Shown: positions 55,436 to 64,000 of the stretch, in pieces
How the letters are laid out: every line of letters begins with the position of its first letter
Numbering within the stretch: the stretch's first letter is position 1
Assembly: GCA_018105865.1 (NCBI GenBank)
Contig: CM030867.1
Location: forward strand, 4,901,869 to 4,965,868
Direction: 5' to 3'
DNA length: 64,000 nt
Origin: Metaphire vulgaris
Lineage: Eukaryota > Annelida > Clitellata > Crassiclitellata > Megascolecidae
The notes under the pieces: model-generated
Told to the model about the DNA's origin: nothing
Databases searched by the model: none
The model's input: the letters and a program-made list of their open reading frames with translations, nothing else
Made by a program: the position numbers and the translations under genes

Positions 55436-56995
55436 CTCCGATCTACTCGCACCGTTCATCACTGCACTCTTCAATCGCTCGATGTCCGCCGGAATCGTGC
55501 CGACAACATTCAAGTCAGCCTACATAACCCCGAGACTTAAGAAATCCAACTCAGACCCCGCCGATGTGAAGTCATACAGGCCGATCTCTAACCTGACAGT
55601 TTTATCAAAGCTTCTCGAGCGGCTCGTTTCTCATCAACTCATCCGTTACCTGACAACATCCAATCTGCTTCCCGATCTACAGTCTGCATACCGCGCCTAC
55701 CACTCTACTGAAACCGCTGTGTTGAAAGTTACATCTGACATTCTCCGTGCGCTCGACAGGGGGGATGTAGCAGTCATCGTGCTGCTGGATCTTACTGCCG
55801 CCTTTGACACAGTGGACCATGGCACGCTGCTGCGTAAGATGGAAGCTTCGTTCGGAGTGGGCGGCTCAGTGCTCCAGTGGTTTGCTTCCTACCTATTGAA
55901 TCGCACGCAGCACGTACGCTGTGCCAACTCTGCTACGCCGCTGAACCAAGTATTGCGCGGGGTTCCACAGGGGTCCGTCCTGGGACCTATTCTTTTCGTG
56001 CTCTACGTTGCTGACATAGTGAGCATCGTTCAGCGGTTTGGATTGCATGCTCACCTCTATGCAGATGATACACAGGTTTACGGGAGCTGTTCCCCTGCGA
56101 CAACCGAACTGCTCCAGCAGAGAATCACGCTGTGCCTGACAGAGTTGTCCAAGTGGCTGAAGCCGCATCGGTTACAGCTCAATGCTGCTAAGACCGAGGT
56201 CCTTTGGTTGGCTGCTGAAAGACAGAAACATTTGATGCCGTCTACCTGCATACCTATCGACGGAATTGATGTGCATCCGTGTCGCCGATACGGAACCTCG
56301 GATATTCCTGGATAGCACCGTATCAATGAAGACACACGTTTGAAGACTGTGGCTGGATGTTTCAATGCCCTCAGGCTGATTAGAAGTATTCGTCGCTCAG
56401 TGTCAGCCACTGCACTCAAAACACTGGTCTCCACTCTGGTGTTGACCAAATTAGATTATGGCAATGCTACTCTCGCCGGAATACGGAAATACCTTCTCAA
56501 TCGTCTTCAGTCCGTTCTTAACGCTGCTGCTCGTATGATCTGCCATATTCCACCAGGTGAACACGTAACTCCATCGCTTCGTGATTTGCACTGGCTATCA
56601 GTGCCAGAAAGAATCCACTTCAAGCTCGCGTTATTAGCCTACCGTTGCCTGAATGGTGTCGGCCCTGTATACCTGGCGACTGAACTGGTACGAGTAGCTA
56701 ACTTGGAAGGTCGGCAACGCTTGAGATCCGCCCGTTCCACCTCACTGGTCGTTCCAAGGATGCGCCTTCGAACTGTCGGTGATCGCACGTTCCCTGTGGC
56801 CGCGTCGAGAGCGTGGAACTGTCTGCCTCCATTTGTGCAGCTCTCTCCTTCTCTCAACACCTTCAAAGAGAAGCTTAAAACCTGGCTTTTCCGCAGGAGC
56901 TACTTGTGATTTCTTGTGTTTTGTATGTGTTCACGCAGTTCTTTTAGGACGAGTTACCACATTAATCAGTACGTTGTAATAATAATAATAATACT
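55436..56995 (+). pseudogene. CR1-like LINE, nearly full reverse transcriptase, best preserved in the window
   Basis: The frame from 55482 (277 codons, in phase with homology back to 55438, DLLAPFITALFNRS) contains KSYRPISNLTVLSKLLERLV, YRAYHSTETAVLKV, VLLDLTAAFDTVDHGTLL, LRGVPQGSVLGPILFVLYVA and LYADDTQVYGSC (YADD intact). A frameshift near 56290 leads to a second frame of 189 codons with LVLTKLDYGNATLAGI, NAAARMICH, LHWLSVPERI and WNCLPPFVQL to LKTWLFRRSYL. The 3' tail is (AAT)n at about 56978-56994. The 5' part (endonuclease, ORF1) is missing. It is inactive because of truncation and the frameshift. Confidence 0.92.
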
Positions 56996-57009
56996 GCACT
57001 GAAATGGTT

Positions 57010-57640
57010 ATGGTACTAGACACCTTCTATAGCGCAGTAGCATGGCGAAAGCCAAAGTCAAAGGTGCTGTCAACAACGCTGACAAATCAACTTGGAACGG
57101 AAGATGTTGATCTTGAGGCAAAATCCACTCAGATGGCACAAAAGAGGTCACTGCCGTGTCGAAATCGGGCAGTGAGCCCTTCAGAAGGCAGTCTTCTGCA
57201 AGAAGACGTTCCGTCCAAGAGTCAGCGAAACGCAGAAAGGATGTTGAAGGACCACATGGATGCTGAGAAAAATTCTCCGCGTGGCGAAAATCAGGCAGCA
57301 AATCCTTGAGGGCGGTTGTCTGGGAGACAGTAATCCATCGCTGAATTCGACGGGAACCGACTGAAGATGGATTTTCATGCGTGAACCGGAACAGTCTCTG
57401 CCCTTTATAGCCTGTAGACTATGTCGATGGGCTGGTGGCTCAGATAAAATGGCGGACCAACCACGCCGACATGGGCGACATATATCCAATTCGTCCAGCG
57501 CAGAGAAAACGCAAAGTCGATCGCCGACCGCTTTGAAAACGATAGGTAGGCGACAGTCCATGTGATTAGCACAAAGAAATAAGTGCAAGACGTCGGTAAA
57601 ACCGCCAAGAACAGCAATATTCCGAAACATGTACAGACAC
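57010..57640 (-). repeat. SINE-like or LINE-derived repeat, copy 2 (partner 31400-32040)
   Basis: On the minus strand it ends TGTCAGCGTTGTTGACAGC, TTTGACTTTGGC and GCTACTGCGCTATAGAAGG, aligned with the 3' end of the 31400-32040 repeat over about 190 bases. Upstream of that the similarity fades. The frames inside (149 codons minus, 101 plus) have no recognisable motif. Confidence 0.55.
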
Positions 57641-58339
57641 GTGCGAGCAGCTAAAATGGCACTACCGGAACTGAAATGGACGCAATATCAATATAAATTC
57701 CAGCCTTTATTAGCAAGGAACTCAATTATCTGGTCCAAATGCCTTCCTCACACCCCAAGGAAAAAATGTCTGCTTTACTCAGTGAAAGCCTTCACAATGC
57801 AAGCAACATAATTACATGTTAACAGAAATTCTCTGGTTGTGCGGTTTGCGTTAAACAGGATGTCGTACGACGTCCCCAGCGCCCTGCAGTACCAAATTAA
57901 GGACATCAGTTGATGTCCCCACACTCAACGTGTTAATGTATTTGTGAGACTGGACAGAGGTGTTGATCTATTGGCTTTAACTTGCCTCAAAAGTCAGCTA
58001 TGACCTCTTTCTGTCAATAAATTTAGTCATCCACTTCGCGCCAGATTTTTCATATTTCCACAGTTTAGAAAACACTTTATTTGGCTTCTGACGATTTCTG
58101 TTTATACAGTTCAACAACTAAATTTTTTGCTTCAACCCATACAATTTTACGAACTTTTGCCATTGTTTGTTTTGCATGTTATTTACATTAATAGCTGGTT
58201 TAAACCATAGCAGATGATGATTCATCGAAGATGTGACGTCATTAGATTATGTCAGCAAACTTAATTCAAATAGGATTAATCATTTTATGAATGTTTAAAT
58301 TTAAAGTCGGCAGTGCAGCTGCAAAGCACTTTAGCCATA
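57641..58339. other. Sequence with palindromes and a possible TTAA-type end
   Basis: GGATGTCGTACGACGTCC (about 57859) and GGACATCAGTTGATGTCC (about 57901) are short palindromes. CCCCACACTCAACGTG precedes a TTAA at about 57932-57935, and a similar end (TTAACACACTGACTGCGGC) occurs at about 55257. These may be lone ends of another TTAA element family. No coding signal is seen. Confidence 0.3.
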
Positions 58340-58440
58340 TTGTTTCTATTCTATTCTATTCTACATGACGATTTATATAGCGCAGTAGCATAGCGAGGGC
58401 CAAAGTCAAGAGCGCTTTACATGGGACAATCGTACGATGA
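58340..58440 (-). mobile_element. CR1-like LINE 3' terminus, minus strand
   Basis: A (TTCTA)n tail at 58340-58363 is followed by the reverse of the shared 3' UTR (ACGATTTATATAGCGCAGTA and GAGCGCTTTACAT). Near 58460-58490, AACTTTTGGCACAGCACTG followed by TA looks like a Tc1-type end without a partner. Confidence 0.65.
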
Positions 58441-58519
58441 GTTGAAAAATTGTTTGTTTGTTAACTTTTGGCACAGCACTGTACATTGGTCCCTCCAGAT
58501 GTTGCTGAAGAGAACATGA

Positions 58520-58860
58520 CTGATGTAATGTAATGTAATGTAGCATTTGTATAGCGCCTCTTATATTTTTACTCAGGTGCTCCTGGCATTGGAGTTGCAT
58601 GATAAAGCAGTGAGACTTTAGCTTTTGCATTGAACAGGGCAAGGGAGTAATAAGTGAGGCCCAAATGGATGGGTTCAAGGCATTCCAGAGGGAGGGTCCA
58701 GTCACTGCAAAAGCTTGATGCTGAGTAAGAGCAGTTCGTGATCTGGGAACGTAAACATTCTTCTGATCAGTGGAGCGGAAGACGCAGTTGTGCAGTGGAA
58801 GAGGGTTTTTTTAAATGCTCAGTAAGCGAGGAACTTTAGCCACAAGATGAGCCGCAGCAT
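58520..58860 (-). mobile_element. CR1-like LINE 3' end, minus strand
   Basis: The minus strand reads VTGPSLWNALNPSIWASLIT and LKSHCFIMQLQ. A (TGTAA)n-like tract at 58518-58543 is its tail. It is the same family as 5780-5985. Confidence 0.7.
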
Positions 58861-58869
58861 ATTATTGTT

Positions 58870-59510
58870 ATTATTAGCTGGACAATTTATATAGCGCAAT
58901 AAACATGGCAACAGTGGCCAAAGACAAGAGCACTTTACATTACTGCATATATCCGATGGTGAATAGGTGAGTCTTCAGATTACTTAGGAAAAGTTTGAGA
59001 TAGTCAGAATCTGTAACATAATCCGGTAGTGAGTTTCACAGTTCTGGATTGCCCTGTGTGACCGACCTGTTCCCGAACTTAGCCGATTTAGATGGGGAGG
59101 CACTAGTAATTTGACTCGTCTACCAGATCTGAGCGGCTGATGTCGTTCCAGCGTCGTGGTCAGCTGTAGGAGGAAGGCGGTGTAGTGCGGACAAGTGGGG
59201 TTGTGTAGCACTCAGTAAGTCAACAGGCATCACTTGTAGCATTTAGGACAGATTGCAGAGGGGAGAGCAGGTTTTTGGGCAGACCAAGATAGAGAATTGC
59301 AATAGCCTAGCCTACTAGCAACAAAAGCATGAACCAGAGATTTGGCTGCAGGCAGAGAAAGTGAAGAACGAATAACTCTGATTTGCCTAAGTTGGTAAAA
59401 ACAGGATCGAGAGAGTCTAGCAAAATGCTCTTTGAAGGTCAAGTTACTGTCAAAGTAAATACCAAGGTTCTTGATACAATTTGAGAAAGAAAGTTTAGGA
59501 AAGAGAGAGA
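58870..59510 (-). pseudogene. CR1-like LINE, 3' part, minus strand
   Basis: The minus strand begins with LTFKEHFARLSRSCFYQLRQ, SLVHAFVASRLGYCNSL, then a decayed C-terminus (SSYS, RRLVDE, RF-x-x-SGNR-like). It ends in the GCGCTATATAAATTGTCC motif at about 58878 and a TTATTATTA tail. Homology begins after the catalytic motif. Confidence 0.75.
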
Positions 59511-59554
59511 GTTCAGTGAGTCATGGTCAATTTTAGTTATTATGCAAAACAATT

Positions 59555-59890
59555 TCTTAAGCACTGTAATCATAGCTATCAGAGGCCAAAGTCAAAAGTG
59601 CTTTACAAGAATGAGGTATTAAACGAGTACGTTTTCAGCTGTTTCCGAAGCCTATCCGGCAATGTCTCAGCCGTCAGTGACTTTGGGAATGAGTTCCATG
59701 AGGCGGGGCCCCCACGTCGGAAGGACCTGTCCCCAAACCCTGCTGTCTTAAGCGGCAGAGGGACAATGAAATGATTGCTAAGCCTCCAGCGTAGTTGAGA
59801 GCGACGTTCAACAGTCGAGGATCTTTCTAACAGATCGGACAGGTAGGTCGGACATAATGAGTTGTTAAGCGCCCGGTGCATAGACATTTA
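59555..59890 (-). mobile_element. CR1-like LINE 3' end, minus strand
   Basis: The 94-codon minus frame ends GFGDRSFRRGGPASWNSFPK, ETLPDRLRKQLKTYSFN and TSFL, followed by the usual 3' sequence (AAAGCACTTTTGACTTTGGC). It is close to the fragment at 345-490. A (TTA)n tract at 59888-59943 adjoins it. Confidence 0.82.
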
Positions 59891-59905
59891 TTATTATTAT
59901 TATTA

Positions 59906-59944
<39 letters not shown>

Positions 59945-60243
59945 TTACAACGTACTGATTAATGTGGTAACTTGTCTTATGAGAACTGCATGAACACATT
60001 ACAAAAAATTTGTAAAAAACACAAGAAATCACAAATCATTTAGTGTGCAGATGTTTAATACCAAGCCAGATAAGTTGAGTTTTGTCAGGATTTAGTTAAG
60101 TCTATTAGAGAACATCCAATCCCGAAGAGTTGGAATTACATTGTCTACTGATTTAGTGAGCTGAGACTGAGAAGAGTGAGGGCAGTGTCGGTACATTTGA
60201 ATGTCATCAGCATAAAGGTTCACAGTGAAACGAAACAAGCTAA
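59888..60243 (-). pseudogene. CR1-like LINE, part downstream of the MITE insertion, minus strand
   Basis: 59945-60040 is the reverse complement of a 3' UTR like that at 56900-56995 (TACAACGTACTGATTAATGTGG), with the (ATT)n tract as its tail. 60050-60243 reads FRFTVNLYADDIQMYRHCPH on the minus strand, carrying the catalytic YADD. The upstream part continues on the far side of the TTAA element, at 61290. Confidence 0.8.
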
Positions 60244-61289
60244 TTAACCTTTTAAAGGGGGAATTAAATTTTTAAAGTCATCCCGCGTCGGGGGAATTAA
60301 TTTTTGGAAAAGGCGTTCGTATGAAAACGTGAACATATACGTTATAAACTTACTAAATTTCAGGCTATATAGAAGCTAGAAAGATGCGGTTTGCACCGTT
60401 GTTGAGCATTTTTATTGCTCTTTCTATCCGTCCGTGCCAAAAAAAAAAAGTTGGGGTAGGGACCACTCTACACCCCAAAATCGGACCCCTCCCCAACATT
60501 TTGTTCAAATTTTGATCAAAGGTCATTAGCAAAACGTCTTCAGCGGTAAACCCCCAAATGTGAGCGATAGAGTTCTAGAGGAGTGTAATTGGAACAGAAT
60601 GGTGCAAAAATTTTGAAGATCGGACCATATTTCGGGTAGTTATGGAGTTTCATACCCAAGTACCAATTGCTTGCTGAAATGACAATTACACGAACGGATT
60701 TTCAATTTGCAAAACCGAACAACTCGGTATATTTCAGGCTATATAGAAGCTAGAAAGATGCGGTTTGCACCATTGTTGAGCATTTTTATTGGGCTTTCGA
60801 ACCATCCGTGCAAAAAAGAAATTTGGGGGGTAGGGTCCACTTTACACCCCAAAATCAGACCATCTCCGACAAAAATTTTCAAAGCTCAATAAAAAAAAAA
60901 TTTCAGCGGTGACCCCCCAACTGTGAGCAGGAAAGTTGTTGGGAGGTGTAATTAGAACAGAATAGTGCAAAAATTTTGAAGATCGGACCATATTCGGCGT
61001 AGTTATGGCCTTTCTAGCCTCCGGCTGAAGATTTTTCCTATACATTTTCCAGCCTTGGTCAGTCTACAGTCAAATATCCCTTGCATATATAGTCAGTATT
61101 ATCGAAAACGGTGCTGCCGCCTATCGAATGGATGTGAGCTAGCTCGGTCCCCGCATTGGAATTTTTGAAAATCGTGCAGGTCCGCAGTACACAGTCGCTT
61201 ATATAGCGCGCCGTCTATAGACGGCTAACCCCGTTTGGTCAAAGTTTTCCGCCGCCGTCTTAAAACGGCTAACCTGAGGAAAAGGTTAA
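60244..61289 (+). mobile_element. TTAA-flanked non-autonomous element, copy G, inside a LINE frame
   Basis: TTAA lies at 60244-60247 and 61286-61289. The left end is CCTTTTAAAGGGGGAATT and the right end ACCTGAGGAAAAGG. The internal unit GCGGTTTGCACC occurs twice (about 60387 and 60760), 374 bases apart. The target is a CR1-like reverse transcriptase whose frame resumes across the site once a single TTAA is counted. Confidence 0.92.
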
Positions 61290-61540
61290 AGAGCAAAGTT
61301 CAGCAGTGTACGGTATGTACAACAGAGGACCAAGCACCAAACCTTAGGGAACACAAAAAGGGACATGAAGCCAGTTTGTGCGAGAATACTCCGTAACAAT
61401 CATTTGAGATCGGTTAGAGAGATAGGATGAATACCACAGAAGGGCTTGATCAGAAATTCCAAATGAGACTTTCAGATGTTTCAACAATATGTCATGATCA
61501 ACCGTATCAAAGGCACTTTAAACATTAAAACAGACTGATG
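61290..61540 (-). pseudogene. CR1-like LINE, part upstream of the MITE insertion, minus strand
   Basis: The minus strand reads a decayed FDTVDHDILLKHLKVSFGI, SNRSQMIVTEYS, and VLGPLLYIPYTAELCSL right up to the TTAA (family GVPQGSVLGPLLF). One stop and one frameshift are present. Its continuation with YADD lies at 60050-60243. Confidence 0.8.
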
Positions 61541-61554
61541 ACGCAAGGGAGATG

Positions 61555-62650
61555 TGTCGTCTGAGGTCTCATTACAGTGCCTGTTTGACGTTTGGGTACT
61601 GCTGAGATATATGGAGCTTTCTTTGTTGGTTCTATAATTTCGCTACCAATGGACACCAATGAAGGATAAGGGCTGAATCATCTTCTTCCCGGAGGCTTTT
61701 GTTGCGGCAGCAGCCCCGAAGTCGGAGAGATATTTGGTGGCATCAGCTTTAGGAGGCAGAAAGAGGGTGGTGTCATCAGCATAGACCATGTCTTAGAAGT
61801 TATGGGAGCTGACGTTAAATCCTGAAATAGATGACATATGGTTCAGGATCCAATCAATGGCAATGCAGAACAGACCAGGAGGGAGGATACACTCCTGTTG
61901 GATGCCAGATGATATCTTAAATTTTTGGAGAGTTTTTGACCAACAAGGATGGAGGTGCCTGTGTGTTGATGAAGATCAATGATCAGTATAAGTATGATAT
62001 CAGGCATACCCTTTAAATGGAGTGCCTTATAAAGCACCTCACGATTGACCGAGTCAAATACTGCTTTGATGTTGAGGTAAGCAACGTTTGGCAGATGGTC
62101 AAATTCGTGATGCAATTTGGTGAGAAATCTCCAGGTAAGAATAGCATAGCATCTATGGTGGAGTGTCCAGGGATAAAGCCTGATTGCTGAGGTCTTTGGG
62201 TTTTTCATCTGGAGTGGTTCACTTGCGGGCCAGAAGTTCATGAGCATAGACCTTTCCAGGTACCGTCAGGAGCATTATCAATTGGTAGTTTCCACAGTCG
62301 GTCTTGGAGCCTTTTCCTTTGCATAGTGTGACAATGATTTCGTCCTTCCAGTAAGCAGGTACTTGGCCTGTTTTCCAGTCCTAGACAAACATTGAATGGA
62401 AGGTGGAACTGTTTGGTCTGATGTCATATTTCAAGATTTCTGGAGGAATCCTGTCTGGGCCCACCACATATCCACTTTTGAATTTCTTAATGGAGCGGCC
62501 CACCTCTTCTGGAGATGATTCATCTATGGGAACCTCAGCATGGTTTCAGCTCAGGTGCACCAGACCAGAATTGAGATCACTGAACGGAGTGCCAGAGGGA
62601 AAGTTGAGGGTCATTGAGAAAGGCTCTCTTCAGCGGGAGCCTCGTTGATG
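61555..62650 (-). pseudogene. LINE reverse transcriptase relic, same family as 2760-4925, minus strand
   Basis: The minus strand reads WKTGQVPAYWKDEIIVTLCK with GKGSKTDCGNYQ, LLTVPGKVYAHELLAR, FDHLPNVAYLNIKAVFDSVN, REVLYKALHLKGMPDIILI, and DMVYADDTTLFLPPKADATK with YLSDFGAAAATKASGK. YADD is intact; stops and frameshifts are several. This copy shows what the other one lost at its palindrome (N-I-K-A-V-F-D-S before the REVLY block). I do not have a firm clade for this family. Confidence 0.78.
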
Positions 62651-62755
62651 GAGGAGCAGGTGGAACCGTCTAATTTGTTGATCGAATGGGAGGACGAGGT
62701 GTGCTGGCGGCCTGCTAGAGTCTGGATTGTCTTGAAGAGTAAAGAAACACATCAA

Positions 62756-63797
62756 TTAACCTATTCCAGGGGATCACCGTTTTAAAATGGCGGTGGAGAA
62801 TCATAGCTTACAGGGAACGCCGTTTTAAAACGGCGCGGTAGATAAGCATGTGTGTACCGCGGACATACGATTTTTACATTTATCCAACGCGCCAACTGAT
62901 TTACTTACCATCCATTCGATAGGCGGCTGCACCGTTTTCGATATTATTGACTATATATGAAAGAGATATTGGCTGTGTAACGACCAAGGCTGGAAAATGT
63001 ATAGGAAAAATCTTCAGCCGGAGGCTAGAAAAGTCATAACTACGCCAAATATGGTCCGATCTTCAAAATTTTTGCACTGTTCTGTTCCAATTACACTCCT
63101 GTAAAAATCTCTTGTTCACAGTTGGGGGGGGTCACTGCTGAAAATTTTTTGTTGGCACTTTGAAATGTTTTTTCGGAAGGGGGGTCCGATTTCGGGGTGT
63201 AGAGTGGACCCTACCCCAAATTTTTTTTGCATGGATGGTTCGAAAGACCAATAAAAATGCTCAACAATGGTGCAAACCGCATCTTTCTAGCTTCTATATA
63301 GCCTGAAATATACTGAGTTGTTCGGTTTTTCACATTGAAAATCCGTTCGCGTAATTGTCATTTCAGCGAGCAATGGGTACTTGGGTATGAAAAGTCATAA
63401 CTACCACAAATTGGCTCCGATCTTCAAAATTTTTGCACTATTCTGTTCCAATTACACCTCCCTAGAACTTTCTCGCTCCCATTTGGGAGGTTACCGCTGA
63501 AGACGTTTTGCTATTGACCTTAGATCAAAATTTGAAAAAAATGTTGAGGAGGAGTTCGATTTTGGGGTGTAGAGTGGTCCCTACTCCCAACTTTTTTCTT
63601 TTGGCACGGATGGATAGAAAGAGCAATAAAAATGCTCAACAACGGTGCAAACCACATCTTTCTAGCTTCTATATAGCCTGAAATATAGTAAGTTTATAAC
63701 GTATATGTTCATGTTTTCATATGAACGCCTTTTCCAAAAATTAATTCCCCCATCGGGGGATGACTTCAAAAATTTAATTCCCCCTTTAAAAGTTTAA
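62756..63797 (-). mobile_element. TTAA-flanked non-autonomous element, copy H
   Basis: TTAA lies at 62756-62759 and 63794-63797. The left end CTATTCCAGGGGATCACCG is of the GCCGTTT type. The right end CCCCCTTTAAAAGT is of the GGGGGAATT type with one change. The orientation is minus. The two internal units end near 63280 and 63654. 63798-64000 contains nothing I recognise. Confidence 0.9.
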
Positions 63798-64000
63798 TTT
63801 TCCAATTAATTATCAGTAATAGAAATTCTTATGGCTGCCACGTGCAGGTTCCTCTATGAACCCAATCAACTGAATGGCTTTCGCACAGCTAATGACATAA
63901 AGGATTAATTGTCAACTTTTTTCAAATGTAACCAATACAAAACTGACTGCACTAAATGCTGCCTAAAATTTTGTGTAGATTAACTTTGACAAATTTTCAC

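Noticed and set aside
57181..57630. 149-codon minus-strand frame
   Set aside because: It lies in the same SINE-like repeat. There is no motif, and the frame is not conserved with the 31400 copy.

Overview
This is animal nuclear DNA from a repeat-rich genome, probably a marine invertebrate. The grounds are spliced exons of a conserved animal gene, long introns, CR1-, RTE- and site-specific-type LINE fragments, hAT, Tc1, piggyBac-like and Harbinger-like DNA elements, tRNA-like SINE sequence and many microsatellites. I cannot name the species. There is no sign of bacterial or viral gene organisation.

The only host gene I can recognise is TUBGCP2 (gamma-tubulin complex component 2) on the + strand. 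Eight consecutive internal exons (5373-5465, 13430-13491, 20448-20490, 30498-30569, 38102-38163, 45444-45556, 48697-48847, 53931-54022) join in frame for 688 nt, about 229 residues, over 48.6 kb. Both ends of the gene lie outside the window. Six introns are GT-AG. The intron 38164-45443 has the marks of a minor-spliceosome (U12) AT-AC intron: ATATCCTT donor, TTTCTTAAC branch site and AC acceptor.

The introns and the 3' flank consist largely of transposon relics, often nested. (1) A non-autonomous TTAA-flanked family of about 1.0 kb, piggyBac-like by target site, has seven full copies and one half copy; the full copies carry an internal repeat (374 bp period in two copies measured). An 80 bp TTAA mini-element and a short piggyBac-type transposase relic also occur. 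(2) hAT-type elements with 8 bp target duplications lie at 2881-3662, 4380-4712, 22531-23304, 25696-26833, 30109-30432 and 42198-42339. A 6.6 kb hAT ghost with transposase remains spans 31070-37693. (3) TA-flanked inverted-repeat elements lie at 5589-5774, 14870-16744, 18687-20085 and 38246-42113. (4) LINE relics are mostly CR1-like 3' ends on both strands, plus RTE-like copies at 16745-17620, 21745-22260, 42395-44460, 49170-51165 and 51455-53715, and a REL-endonuclease-type relic at 11757-13145.

Region by region: 1-5370 is an upstream intron with nested transposons. 5373-54022 is the exon-bearing part. 54023-64000 is a downstream intron or gene flank with a Tc1-like relic, a fairly long CR1 reverse transcriptase, a run of minus-strand CR1 3' ends, and two further TTAA elements. 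Nothing suggests that any mobile element here is still intact and autonomous. All calls were made by eye; family names for transposons rest on motifs, target duplications and terminal repeats, not on database searches.
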